Positions 10,929-22,849 of a DNA stretch of 64,000 nt are shown piece by piece. Within the stretch, counting starts at the first letter, position 1; each line of letters begins with the position of its first letter. Below the pieces are notes generated by a model. That model ran no database searches. It saw only the letters and a program-made list of their open reading frames with translations, and was not told where the DNA came from. The position numbers were made by a program, and so were the translations under genes. Source of the DNA: Oncomelania hupensis (lineage: Eukaryota > Mollusca > Gastropoda > Littorinimorpha > Pomatiopsidae); contig CM072520.1 of assembly GCA_036898135.1 (NCBI GenBank), forward strand, positions 2,804,343 to 2,868,342. The letters run 5' to 3'.

Positions 10929-11211
10929 GCGAAAATGTGTGTGTGAATGATTTTCCTTAATACACTTGAAAACAAAACAATTTCGTCTAATTTTCCTGAT
11001 ACAAGGAGGTAGATAACAAGGATAATAACAAATGGAATGAATAAATTGAGATGGCAGTAAATCTATTTACACTAATATATTTATTTTTATATAATTGTTT
11101 TTCATAAAAGGTATATTTTATTGATCTATATACACAAGAGTATATACATGAGGATGTAACAAATTAGTTCGCAATTATAAAACCATATTTTAAAAAAAAT
11201 AATTAAAAAAA

Positions 11212-12390
11212 ATGGATTATTTTTCCGATGATGATGAAGATGTAGACGTTTTGTTTAGAAGGGTCTATGACGATTTTGTTGAAGTTGAAAATCCTATTTC
11301 ACATTCTGATAGGATGGAAAGAAGAGATCAAAGGTCGTTTGATAGAATGAATAGAAATGATTTTGACCCAACATTCAACAATAACAATCAAGCACGAGGT
11401 CGAAATCATAACTACCAAGACACACCTGCTTTGGATTTCATGCAACCACCCAGGGTAGGTAGGGCAGGTCCAAAGTTGAAGCCAGATCCTTATGATGGAT
11501 CGGAAGATTGGGATGATTGGGAAGAATATTTTCAGTCATGTGCGCTGTTAGGCCAATGGACTGACTTTGAAAAGGTCATTATGTTGTCAGCACTGCTGAA
11601 AGGTCAAGCAAAGAAATATTACAGTGGTCTGTCACTGGAAATAAAGAATAACTTCAACAAGCTTGTAGAGAGCTTAAGAAGCCGCTTTGGTGTCCAAGCT
11701 AAGCATGTGCACTATTGGAAAGCCCAGTTCAAACAGAGAACGCGAAAATCAGGTGAAACCATTTCAAAATATGGTGATGAGCTTCTGTATCTGGCAAGGC
11801 GAGCTTTCTGTACCATGGGTGACAGAGCTATTCAAGAAATTGCCCTAGAACAATTTTATGATGCATTAGAACCAGAATTAAAATGGAAATGCATGGATAA
11901 AGGTTGTGCTACAGTTAGTGAAGCTGTTCATGTCGTAGAAACATACGAAATTGTGACGGGACGGACAGAAAATAAAAGACCAGTTCGAACGACATTGGCT
12001 GAAAATGACAATCAGACATTATTGACCACTATCTTAGAGCGAGTAGATTATCTGGCAGCAAAGCAGATGCAAAGCAAACAAAATGTATATCAAACCAATG
12101 TTCAACATACGCAGCCGCAAGAACACAGATCTGATAGTTTCATGACTCAGGCTGCTCATGGTGATTCACGATCAGTTCTGCATAACCAAAGCCAGGACAT
12201 GCAAAATATGCCACCAGGTAACAATTGGCAAAGATCAGGTAACAATTGGCAAAGATCAGGAAATCGCAAGTGTTATCTATGCGAATCAAATGAACACATG
12301 TTCAGAAACTGTCCAATTAAACATAAAGTGAAAAACATAGAGAAAGATCTGCAGGCTAGAAGAATAAACTCAAACTACCAGGGAAACTAG
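11212..12390 (+). CDS. gag: Gag polyprotein
   Basis: 392 residues from ATG in an A-rich context to TAG. Residues 1-80 are acidic then Asn/Arg-rich. Residues 95-250 form the retrotransposon capsid region (DDWEEYFQSCALLGQW, LLKGQAKKYYSG, SLRSRFG, LEQFYDAL). A 24-bp direct duplication (12217-12264) gives two GNNWQRS copies before one CCHC zinc knuckle, CYLCESNEHMFRNC, near residue 363. Gag assembles the particle and packages RNA. The TAG stop sits directly behind a slippery heptamer, so a fraction of ribosomes should continue into pol. Confidence 0.93.
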   Translation: MDYFSDDDEDVDVLFRRVYDDFVEVENPISHSDRMERRDQRSFDRMNRNDFDPTFNNNNQARGRNHNYQDTPALDFMQPPRVGRAGPKLKPDPYDGSEDWDDWEEYFQSCALLGQWTDFEKVIMLSALLKGQAKKYYSGLSLEIKNNFNKLVESLRSRFGVQAKHVHYWKAQFKQRTRKSGETISKYGDELLYLARRAFCTMGDRAIQEIALEQFYDALEPELKWKCMDKGCATVSEAVHVVETYEIVTGRTENKRPVRTTLAENDNQTLLTTILERVDYLAAKQMQSKQNVYQTNVQHTQPQEHRSDSFMTQAAHGDSRSVLHNQSQDMQNMPPGNNWQRSGNNWQRSGNRKCYLCESNEHMFRNCPIKHKVKNIEKDLQARRINSNYQGN

Positions 12391-12425
12391 AAACTGTCTT
12401 CACAACAGGTCCGTGGGCGAAGACA
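12381..12425 (+). promoter_or_regulatory. -1 programmed frameshift cassette at the gag end
   Basis: In the gag frame the heptamer G GGA AAC (12381-12387) is followed at once by the gag stop TAG (12388-12390). After a 7-nt spacer comes TGTCTTC (12395-12401), whose exact reverse complement GAAGACA is at 12419-12425, a 7-bp stem with a 17-nt loop. The -1 frame is open from there into protease. GGGAAAC is a known slippery sequence of the X XXY YYZ class. Confidence 0.8.
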
Positions 12426-14993
12426 ACAGATTCTAGAGGGCCTATTAGAATAAGTGTACCCGTTGACGCAACTGATAGACATCAGACAAAAACTGAAATA
12501 AAAACCTTCAAAGAAAAATTACATGCTGAAGTTCAAACAACAGAGGAGACATTTGAGAAGCCTATAGAAATAAAAAGAGATGGTTCAAAATCTATCAAAT
12601 TTCCAGTCAGAGCAAAAGATGAGAATGACAAAAGTTTGTTTGTAGAAGGACAACTTAATGATATAGTCATAGATTTTTTGCTTGATAGCGGATCTGCTGC
12701 CACCCTTATCAGTTATGACGTCTACCAAAATATTCCACAACAAGATAGGCCAGAATTGAAGGAAACCACAATTTTCTTGCATGGTGCAAATGGTAGTCAA
12801 ATACAGTGTCATGGATTGATCAGTCTTAAAATTCAGTTGGAACAAAATTCGTTTGAATTGACTGCTATCGTTTGCGATATGAGTTTGGACGCTATCTTGG
12901 GTCAAGATTTTATTATGAAGCATATTGGGGTCATAGATCTTGGTAGAATGCGAATGCTGACCAAAGAAAATGATGACATTCCTCTATTTTTAGGTGGAAA
13001 AGCAGAAATGGTGTGTAGGGTAACTTGCAACAAGTCCCAAGTGATTCCTCCAAGATCAATTATGCATGTTCCTGTGAAAGTGAGTGGAAGCAAGTATTTA
13101 ACAGAAAACATGTTGATCGAAACGGCAGAAGAGGTGGTTCAGAAAAAGAACTTATTTCTTGCACCTATGATTACAGCAAACAAGAGTAACACTATGGCAA
13201 CTGTTGTGAACTTGTCAGAAGAAGAAGTTCAGCTTTATCCAAACACATATTTGGGTCAAGGTCACTCCGCATATGAGGCTGAAAAAATTGTCGAAGAGAC
13301 TCAGACTACCAAGGAAACTGAAGTTAACCATACTAGAGTCATGTCAGAAGGTCAACAGAAATTACCTGAACACATGAAAGACCTCTTTGAGCGAAGCAAA
13401 GCTCATTTAACAGAAGAACAAGCAAAGAAACTTAAAGCACTATTAATAAAATATCAACATATTTTTGCTAAAAATTCCGCTGACATGGGCCGTACTCACA
13501 AAGTGCAATTCAAAATAAAAACAAAGGAAACTGAGCCTATTAGACAAAGAGCTAGACGGTTACCGTTTGGAAAAAGGGAAGTGGAAAAGAAAGAAATTGA
13601 ACAGATGCTTGAACGCAATATTATCGAACCATCAAATAGCGCTTGGGCCTCTCCTGTGGTATTGATCACCAAAAAGGATGGCAGCATCAGATTTTGTGTA
13701 GACTACAGAAAACTCAATGAGGTAACAGTCAAAGATGCCTATCCGCTAGCTCATATAGATGATTGTTTAGATGCATTGTCAGGGTCTAATTGGTTTAGTA
13801 CAATGGACTTGCAAAGTGGATTTTGGCAAGTACCCTTAGCGTCAGAGGAGGACAAACAGAAAACTGCTTTCATCACAGGCATGGGTTTGTTTCAGTTCAC
13901 TATTCTTAGTTTTGGGTTGACCAATGCTCCAGCTTGTTTTCAAAGACTAATGGAAGATGTTTTACGTGGGCTGCAGTGGCAAGAATGCGTTTTGTTCATG
14001 GACGATACCATTTTTCCGTCAAACACCTTTGATGAAGGCGTAGAGAGGTTAGAACACGTTTGGCAAAGATTTGAAGAAGCCAATCTGAAACTTAAACCAT
14101 CTAAGTGCTTACTTTTCCAGCCTGAAATCAAGTTTTTAGGCCATGTAGTTTCAGGTAAAGGGGTCAAAACTGATCCTAGCAAGGTGTCTGCAGTAAAAGA
14201 CTGGCCTACGCCCAAAACAACCAAAGAAGTCAGAAGTTTCTTAGGGCTGTGTTCTTATTATCGGAAATTTGTGCGGAACTTTGCAGAGATCGCAAAGCCA
14301 CTTTCCAAGCTCATTGGAAAAGAGACGAAATTTCAATGGTCTGATGAATGTGAACAAGCTTTTGTCACCTTAAAAAAAGAACTGACGTCAGCTCCAATTT
14401 TAGGCTATCCACAGTTTGATTTACCTTTCATCCTAGACACTGACGCGAGCAACGAAGCTGTAGGCGCCGTTTTGTCACAATTACAAGAAGGAAGAGAAAA
14501 AGTGATAGCCTATTTCAGCAAATCCCTCAATAAAGCTGAAGCTAACTACGATGTATGTAGAAAAGAATTATTTGCAGTTATTGCTGCTCTAAAAAGGTTT
14601 CATTCTTACCTGTATGGTCAGCAGGTATTGTTGCTCACTGATAATGCTGCAGTGAGTTATTTACAAAATCTCAAAAATCCTACAGGTCAGACTGCTAGGT
14701 GGTTACAAGAATTGAATACATATAATCTAACTGTAACTCACCGTCCAGGGGTCCAGCATAGAAATGCAGATGCCCTTTCCAGACGTCTAAATGCATATAA
14801 CCAAGTTGCAGAAAATTCACAGGAACCAAGCACTTCCAATGCAGATTTCCCAAACCTGACAGAACAGTCAAACGCAAACAACAAAGCAGAGAAATCCAAA
14901 CTGTTTGTTACAGCACCACAATTGACTTTGGAAGGGTGGGACAACAGTGAAATACGCAAAGCACAATTAGATGATTCTAATATAGTAATATAG
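12387..14993 (+). CDS. pol: Pol: protease, reverse transcriptase, RNase H (ends prematurely)
   Basis: Read in the -1 frame from the gag end, with no start codon of its own needed (the first in-frame ATG is 12636). Protease has the D-S-G active site in FLLDSGSAATLIS. Reverse transcriptase follows (KKDGSIRFCVDYRKLN, TMDLQSGFWQVPL, catalytic FMDD in CVLFMDDTIF near 13990, FLGHVVSGKG). RNase H has ILDTDASNEAVGAV, CRKELFAV, LTDNAAV and HRPGVQHRNADALSR. The frame ends at TAG 14991-14993, the last bases of a tandem duplicate of TAATATAG (14978-14985, 14986-14993). One 8-bp unit fewer would keep it in frame with integrase. FMDD in place of YVDD is a conservative variant. Confidence 0.93.
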   Translation, partial: LETVFTTGPWAKTTDSRGPIRISVPVDATDRHQTKTEIKTFKEKLHAEVQTTEETFEKPIEIKRDGSKSIKFPVRAKDENDKSLFVEGQLNDIVIDFLLDSGSAATLISYDVYQNIPQQDRPELKETTIFLHGANGSQIQCHGLISLKIQLEQNSFELTAIVCDMSLDAILGQDFIMKHIGVIDLGRMRMLTKENDDIPLFLGGKAEMVCRVTCNKSQVIPPRSIMHVPVKVSGSKYLTENMLIETAEEVVQKKNLFLAPMITANKSNTMATVVNLSEEEVQLYPNTYLGQGHSAYEAEKIVEETQTTKETEVNHTRVMSEGQQKLPEHMKDLFERSKAHLTEEQAKKLKALLIKYQHIFAKNSADMGRTHKVQFKIKTKETEPIRQRARRLPFGKREVEKKEIEQMLERNIIEPSNSAWASPVVLITKKDGSIRFCVDYRKLNEVTVKDAYPLAHIDDCLDALSGSNWFSTMDLQSGFWQVPLASEEDKQKTAFITGMGLFQFTILSFGLTNAPACFQRLMEDVLRGLQWQECVLFMDDTIFPSNTFDEGVERLEHVWQRFEEANLKLKPSKCLLFQPEIKFLGHVVSGKGVKTDPSKVSAVKDWPTPKTTKEVRSFLGLCSYYRKFVRNFAEIAKPLSKLIGKETKFQWSDECEQAFVTLKKELTSAPILGYPQFDLPFILDTDASNEAVGAVLSQLQEGREKVIAYFSKSLNKAEANYDVCRKELFAVIAALKRFHSYLYGQQVLLLTDNAAVSYLQNLKNPTGQTARWLQELNTYNLTVTHRPGVQHRNADALSRRLNAYNQVAENSQEPSTSNADFPNLTEQSNANNKAEKSKLFVTAPQLTLEGWDNSEIRKAQLDDSNIVI

Positions 14994-15025
14994 GGTCAAT
15001 ACTCTTAGCCTTAGAACAACTGTCA

Positions 15026-16294
15026 ATGCGACCGGCTTGGGCTGATATCTCTGAAAATAAGGCTGAGCTGAAAATTCTTTGGGCTGCATGGGATCGCCTT
15101 GTAACATTTGAGGGAGTGCTATACAGGTGTCGTGTAGATGATCCTGATGACGAAAAGAAGCAATATCAGATTGTTGTTCCGCATTCCCTACGTCATCAAG
15201 TGATGACGTATTACCACGATGTTCCTACAGCCGCACACTTATGCGCTGAGAAAGTCTTGAAGAAAATCAAAATTAAATTCTATTGGCCAAAGATGAAAGA
15301 CAGCATTGAAATGTACATAAGCTCATGTGACAAATGTGCAGCTAGGAAAATGAACAAAACTAAACAGCATGCGCCTTTGGGTCAAGTAAAAGTTGGAGAG
15401 CCTATGGAAAGAGTAGCCTTAGATATTCTTGGACCCCTTCCTACAACAAAACAAGGAAATAAGTATGTCCTTGTAGTGGTTGATCTTTTCACTAAATGGA
15501 CAGAGGCTTATGCTTTGCCAGACCAAGAAGCTGCCACTATAGCCACTATATTAGTGAATGAGTTCATATCTCGCTTTGGCACCCCTTTGCAAATTCTGAC
15601 TGATCAAGGAAGCAACTTTGAAAGTAAACTTTTCAAGGAAATATGTGAACTGTTGCATATTGACAAAGTTCGAACTAGCTCCTATCATCCCCAAGCAAAT
15701 GGCTGTGTTGAGCGATTTACTAGAACCCTAACGATGATGTTGTCTATGTACTGTGCTCAAAAACAAAACTTGTGGGATAATTACTTGCCCCAAGTATTGA
15801 TGGCCTATAGATCCTCTCCCAACAGTAGCACACAGGTTTCACCTAACATGATGACTCTAGGTCGGGAAATTACACTTCCACTTGAAGCATTTGTGCACAC
15901 CCCAACTGAAGAAAAAGTTGACGACTCTCCCCTGGAATATGTGAGAAATCTGAAAGAAAGGTTACAAAGCGCACATGAACATGCTCGGAAATGTTTAAAA
16001 AAGTCAGCTACATATCAAAAGAAGCATTATGATTTAAATGCAAAGAAAATGAAGTTTATTCCTGGACAACTTGTGTGGTTGTATGATCCAAAGAGGAAGC
16101 GTGGTGTTTGCCAAAAACTAGTGTCAAAATGGCAAGGTCCATTTTTAATCACTAGGAAAATTGATGACCTCACGTACATGATTAAGAAAACAGAAAAAGG
16201 AATTCCAAAGGTTCATCATGTTGATAAACTGATGCCTTATAAAGGACAAAATATTCCCAAATGGATCGTACGAGTACGAAAATGTTTGCTGTAA
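15026..16294 (+). CDS. Integrase part of pol, frame-separated
   Basis: Continuation of pol; the frame is open from 14994 and the ATG at 15026 is simply internal. The zinc-binding HHCC region is visible (HDVPTAAH, then CDKCAARK). The catalytic DDE core has DILGPLP, TDQGSNFES and an E in NGCVERFTRTL. The C-terminal region (PGQLVWLYDP, WQGPFLITRK, VHHVDKLMPY) is the GPY/F-type module with no chromodomain. Order PR-RT-RH-INT is standard Gypsy, unlike the two other Gypsy elements here. Integrase inserts the cDNA with the 4-bp duplication seen at the ends. Confidence 0.93.
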   Translation: MRPAWADISENKAELKILWAAWDRLVTFEGVLYRCRVDDPDDEKKQYQIVVPHSLRHQVMTYYHDVPTAAHLCAEKVLKKIKIKFYWPKMKDSIEMYISSCDKCAARKMNKTKQHAPLGQVKVGEPMERVALDILGPLPTTKQGNKYVLVVVDLFTKWTEAYALPDQEAATIATILVNEFISRFGTPLQILTDQGSNFESKLFKEICELLHIDKVRTSSYHPQANGCVERFTRTLTMMLSMYCAQKQNLWDNYLPQVLMAYRSSPNSSTQVSPNMMTLGREITLPLEAFVHTPTEEKVDDSPLEYVRNLKERLQSAHEHARKCLKKSATYQKKHYDLNAKKMKFIPGQLVWLYDPKRKRGVCQKLVSKWQGPFLITRKIDDLTYMIKKTEKGIPKVHHVDKLMPYKGQNIPKWIVRVRKCLL

Positions 16295-16906
16295 GTTAAT
16301 GGCACACGAATGTAATGAGAAGGCAATATAACAAAATACATAGAGAAACCATAAATCTGAGGTACAACTGTATATAATAAATAAAACAAACTGAAACATG
16401 ATAAGAGAAGTGTGACTATAATAGTTATAAATGATCTTTAGTTTCTTTATGGTTGTGATTTTAGTTCATGAGAATGTGGAATATGATGAGATATAATTTT
16501 CAATTTTAGTTCGGTTGATTAATATAATATTAGTATAGGATGAACTAATATTGATATTAATATCCAGTCTTTAGTTAGAGGTGTTTTGCAGACCTCACAA
16601 ATTTAGCACAATCTTCAGCGGTATAAGGAAAATGGATGCATATATTTTTCTTGCTATTGATTGTGCTAAATAGCCTGACTTACGTGTAGCCGAGTAGATG
16701 AGTGTTGCCTACCTACACGGGAAGCTTGGGGTTTTAAGTTTGGCGCGTACAGCTGTTAAGCTCAGTCATAGTTGTAAAACTCTTTTCTGCCTTAGAAGGA
16801 AGCCAGAGGGCTAGAATATAGGGAAAAGTGTATTAAATATTTTAGTTGTCATTTATTAACTAAGTCATATGAAGAAAGGAATATATTATTTTTCAGACAT
16901 AGAACC
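16295..16906 (+). other. Intergenic part of the LTR element
   Basis: AT-rich untranslated sequence between integrase and the zinc-finger ORF. Possible poly(A) signal AATAAA at 16378. No other ORF. Confidence 0.5.
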
Positions 16907-17230
16907 ATGAAGTGCATCAAGTGCGGGAAGGAATACGAGAATAGAGATCGTTTAAGAAGCCATGTTAAGCAAGAGCATAAAACGAGGTGTAAGGGGACAC
17001 AGACAAACCGTTTCCCCATCCTGGTGGTGCCGAAAATTCCACTCTCACAAACCGAGAAGAAAATGTACCTTAAGGTCCTCGAGGCTGAATTGCAAATTAA
17101 GGGCACAAGGTCTCGTGGAGGAAATAAAAGTATCAATGAAAGAGTGAACATATTGCGTTCTGTGTATATGTGTGTACGTGTGTATGTAAAGATGAATGTG
17201 AATAAGTTCATTTTTATAACATGGGTTTAA
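16907..17230 (+). CDS. Accessory ORF with one C2H2 zinc finger
   Basis: 107 residues in the position where env sits in retroviruses. Residues 3-24 match a C2H2 finger: CIKCGKEYENRD, then RLRSHVKQEH (C-x2-C-x12-H-x4-H). The rest is basic and then hydrophobic, with no signal peptide or surface-protein features. TTATTTTTCAG ends 11 bp before the ATG and looks like a splice acceptor, so it may be translated from a spliced RNA. The last 30 residues fall in a (TG)-rich tract. No known accessory protein is recognised; DNA or RNA binding is an inference from the finger. Confidence 0.55.
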   Translation: MKCIKCGKEYENRDRLRSHVKQEHKTRCKGTQTNRFPILVVPKIPLSQTEKKMYLKVLEAELQIKGTRSRGGNKSINERVNILRSVYMCVRVYVKMNVNKFIFITWV

Positions 17231-17728
17231 AATAAAAATCGGTTTGTTACTTGACATAATTGAAATGAAAGAAAGCAACGCATATGAATTGTTTTGTGGA
17301 TGATTAATTTTTAGGTTATCTTGTTGTAAAGAAACTGAATGACTATTTTGTGAAAAGATTGAGGATTGGTAAATATATAGTTATTGAACTTTTATGAACA
17401 TGGACAATTGATGGTTGGTACTATGAAATGAAATAATACATATATCGTTGCCGGACATCTTCGAATCTATTGTATGGTATGCTGTGAACAGCGAAGTTTA
17501 CACTCATTGCACACAACAAGCACAAATTATAAATAGGTCAAAATGACATGCTGGAGTAATCAGCAGACACCGACGACGAGGGTATCACGGCTGTGGGGAA
17601 GGAACAGATGCTACAGTTGGTAGCTACAGATGTCCACGGAGCGGATGCAACAGCTGTCAACGGAGCTGTTTGGGCGCCGCTGTAATGGAGTGGAGTGGAA
17701 ACTGCCGTTTGATAACTAGAACAAATGG

Positions 17729-18137
17729 TATGATAACATCTGGTCATAAAATCCAGTTGCAAGTCATACCACGTTTCATCGATACCAGATAGTGATGTAG
17801 CTGAATACAGGTAATAAAATCCTGTATAAAAGCTATTCACTTTCTGTGGCTACATCTCAAGCAAGTCAAGTTCAAACACTGGCAAGTAACCAAGATGTAC
17901 GAGGACAAAGATGTTCGAGCAGCTGTACAAAGACACAAGGCAAGACGGCACAGATGACACAGGCATCTCAAGCAAGTCAAATCCAGGGGGAAAACAGTAT
18001 GATAGCATCTGGTCATAAAATCCAGTTGCAAGTCATACCACGTTTCATCGATACCAGATAGTGATGTAGCTGAATACAGGTCATAAAATCCTGTATAAAA
18101 GCTATTCACTTTATGTGGCTACATCTCAAGCAAGTCA
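17729..18137 (+). repeat. Partial tandem duplication, period 269 bp
   Basis: About 140 bp (ATCTGGTCATAAAATCCAG through GTGGCTACATCTCAAGC) occurs at roughly 17729-17868 and again at 17998-18137 with very few differences. It lies in the untranslated 3' part of the LTR element. Confidence 0.85.
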
Positions 18138-18675
18138 AGTCCAGAGAGAACAACACAAGAGGTACAAGGACAAAGATGTTCAAGCGGCTGTATAGCGGTT
18201 CAAAGACAAGACAGTAAAGATGAAACCTGCATCCCAAACAAGTCTACTCCAGTGAACTCTAGCATGTCTGCTAAACGCAAACGCTCAAACACCTTACACA
18301 CATTTGCAAAACATAGAAGAAAAACACTTTTCAACTAAATTACAGATTAAGGAATATATTATTGACAATGACAATATAATGGAGCAGACGGAACATTACA
18401 TGTGAAAAGAATTATAAACTGAAAAACAATTACATTTGTGATCAACAATGCGGAAGATTGTGAACTTGTGAACAGAATATGAACAGAGATTGTGAACAGT
18501 TAAAATGTCTCTTCACATATTTCGTAACGTTATACTGATTCCATAAAGAAATGTATTCATCTGACATGTGATTGATGAGACTATTATATCATTGATAATG
18601 AATACTGTAGAATGTGCAGAATACATGTGTGATTAACAATGCGGGAGCATTGTCTTGGAAGTCCCAAGGGGAGTG
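18138..18675 (+). other. Untranslated 3' region and polypurine tract of the LTR element
   Basis: No ORF of note. CAAGGGGAGTG immediately before the 3' LTR (18665-18675) is the probable polypurine tract that primes plus-strand DNA. Confidence 0.65.
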
Positions 18676-20546
<1,871 letters not shown>

Positions 20547-20672
20547 TTATCAATCACAACATTATGAGGAACTCACTTAAAGTGAAATACTGGATTAATG
20601 AGTAATCACAGCAAGTTCAACCCTAATGTTAAGATTTATACTACTGTTGTAGAATGTATGCATGAAGTATTA

Positions 20673-20689
20673 AGGGCTGTTTCCTTTTG
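20673..20689 (+). repeat. Harbinger left terminal inverted repeat
   Basis: 17 bp, paired with 25722-25738 on the opposite strand. A third TIR-like end (AAAGGAAACACCCG, 25641-25654) lies 84 bp inside the right end, suggesting a second, internal terminus. Confidence 0.85.
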
Positions 20690-20837
20690 TACGACACGAT
20701 GCGACACGACACGACAAAACTCAGCTGCGATTATTCGGATGCGAATACTCGGACGACAAAATCGTGTTGCGTGTTTCCATTACATGCGATAAATCGGCCC
20801 GACAAAAAATAAACCCCGCGCTTTTTTTGTTTACAAA

Positions 20838-22511
20838 ATGGCACCGGTTGCTTCCAAGATTGATGTGCTCAGTGCTTGCCACCGCGACAACACTGTCGTG
20901 GTGGTAGCCATCGCTCTACTGGCGTTGACACAGATAAAGCCAGCGAAGAAGAAAAGAAAGCACAGATTTTGGGTTCACGAAATTCTGAAAAAAAGATTAG
21001 AAGAAGGAGCTTTTCGTTTGGCTACGGAGTTAGTAATTCATGACTCTAAGTTCAAAGAATTTCTGCGCCTGACAAGGGAGCAATTTGCTGTCGTGCTGCA
21101 TCTTATTGAAGGCGACCTGGAGCGAACGAGCTCTGTCAGAGTGCCCATATCTCCCCGTGAACGCTTGACGGTCTGCCTGAGGTAAGTTCTCAATCATTAA
21201 TTGTATTTAAAGAATCGATCCCGCAGTGGGGTACTGCAGCTTTTGAAATTAAAGGCCCCCCCTCCCCCCCTTCACGAGTAGGGTGAAGAGTTTACTCTCT
21301 CCTCTCTATTGGTTCGCGCCCCCATCCCACCCCTACCCCTATATTATGACGGCTTACTGATGTCAAAAGCACATAATTATAATTATGTTAACATAATTAT
21401 AATTATGTTGACATAATTATAATTATGTTAACATAATTATAATTATGTGCTTTTGATATCAGTAAGCCGTCATACTATATCGCCCTTCACTCCCAAACTG
21501 AAACACGCTGTCTATGCCTGTGTTTCGCATTGCCAGGCGATTCAATCTACGTTTGAATTGTTATTTGTCTGCAGATACTTGGCAACAGGGGAGAGTTACC
21601 GGTCATTAGCTTTCCAGTTCCGGATTGGTGTCACCACGGTCAGCAGGATAGTAGCGGAGGTTTGTGAGGTCTTGTGGATTCACCTCTCTCCTGATTATTT
21701 GGCAGCGCCGTCGACGAGCTACGACTGGCTCCTTGTGGCTGAGAATTTTGAGAAGAAATGGCAGTTTCCACATTGTCTCGGAAGCCTTGACGGCAAACAT
21801 GTCGTCATGAAAGCCCCAGGAAATTCAGGGTCCCTGTACTTTAACTACAAGGGGACATTTTCCCTTGTACTTATGGCCCTTGTAGACGCCAATTTGCGAT
21901 TTCTTGCTGTTGACATCGGCGCCTATGGCCGCAATAGCGACGGCGGTGTTTTGTCACGATCGTCGATGGGGAGGGCGTTCTCAAAGAATGCTCTCAACTT
22001 TCCTGAGGACTCGCCCTTGCCAGGTGCCCCAGGACTGGGGAAGCTGCCATATGTCATTCTTGCCGATGAGGCGTTTCCACTGACCACATACATGATGAGA
22101 CCGTTCCCTGGAAAACGTACGTCACTGGCGCAAAAGTGTTTCAACTATCGCCTCTCACGCGGCAGAAGGATCGTTGAGAACGCCTTTGGCGTGTTGGCAG
22201 CGAGGTGGCGTGTGTTCCACACGAAAATAGCAGTCCAACCAGCAACAGCACGAAGCATCGTGAAAGCAACCCTTGTGCTTCACAATATGCTTCAAGCCCA
22301 AACTACACCAGCGCAAGTCACCTGCCTCCTGGAGGAGGTGAGGGGGGTGCCCATTCAAGGTCTGGTCAGCATTCAACGCACCGGAAACCGAGGAGCGCGC
22401 CAGGCTGTCCAGGTGAGAGAGCTCTACATGGACTACTTCACAAAGTACTGTCCGGTGCCGTGGCAGTTGAACCACGTCCAACGGGGAAGTCTTGGCCTAG
22501 ACGACCAGTAG
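20838..22511 (+). CDS. Harbinger DDE transposase, two exons
   Basis: Predicted join 20838-21181 and 21575-22511. The donor is GAG|GTAAGT, the acceptor TTGTCTGCAG|AT; a split Arg codon restores a conserved block (LTVCLR before the intron, YLATGESYRSLAFQFRIG after). The product is about 426 residues of the HARBI1/DDE_Tnp_4 type. Exon 1 carries a basic NLS-like KPAKKKRKHR. Exon 2 has the helix-turn-helix-like FRIGVTTVSRI and the catalytic acids: first D in GSLDGKHV, second D in LADEAF, E in RRIVENAFGVLAARW. The ATG context (AAAATGG) is good. No disruption seen. It would cut at the TIRs and needs its partner protein for nuclear import and DNA binding. Confidence 0.9.
21346..21473 (+). mobile_element. 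Palindromic MITE-like insertion in the transposase intron
   Basis: ATGACGGCTTACTGATGTCA starts a 128-bp near-perfect inverted repeat ending with its complement (a single-base difference in the arm). The centre holds four units of the palindrome ACATAATTATAATTATGTT. TAT/ATA-rich flanks hide any short target duplication. It falls wholly in the intron and would be spliced out. Confidence 0.75.
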
Positions 22512-22559
22512 AGCAGTTCAAATCCCAAAGCCGACCTCTCTCGTCTTGGATTCTCTATT

Positions 22560-22610
22560 ACCACCGATCGATGGTGTGTGTGTGTGTGTGAGACAGAGAG
22601 AGAGATTGAC

Positions 22611-22643
<33 letters not shown>

Positions 22644-22660
22644 CTGACAGAGAGAGACCT
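22560..22660 (+). repeat. (TG)n and (GA)n microsatellites
   Basis: Simple repeats just downstream of the transposase stop codon, inside the Harbinger element. Confidence 0.85.
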
Positions 22661-22849
22661 ATGGTGGGCGTTTCAGACGGTCACCCATCCAAGTCATAAC
22701 GGTCGTGTCTAATGTTGCTTAACTTCAATTCAGCATATAAGTAACGTAGTGAAACCACAGGATGTTCAAGTGGGTGTGTGTGTCGGAGTGTTTTGTGTTT
22801 TTTTTTTCTTTGTCGTTTTTATTTTTTATTTTATCACAATATACTGTAC

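Noticed and set aside
21447..21574. Upstream extension of the transposase second exon
   Set aside because: It reads through the palindromic insertion and intron; the GTAAGT/GCAG pair and restored protein block show it is intronic.
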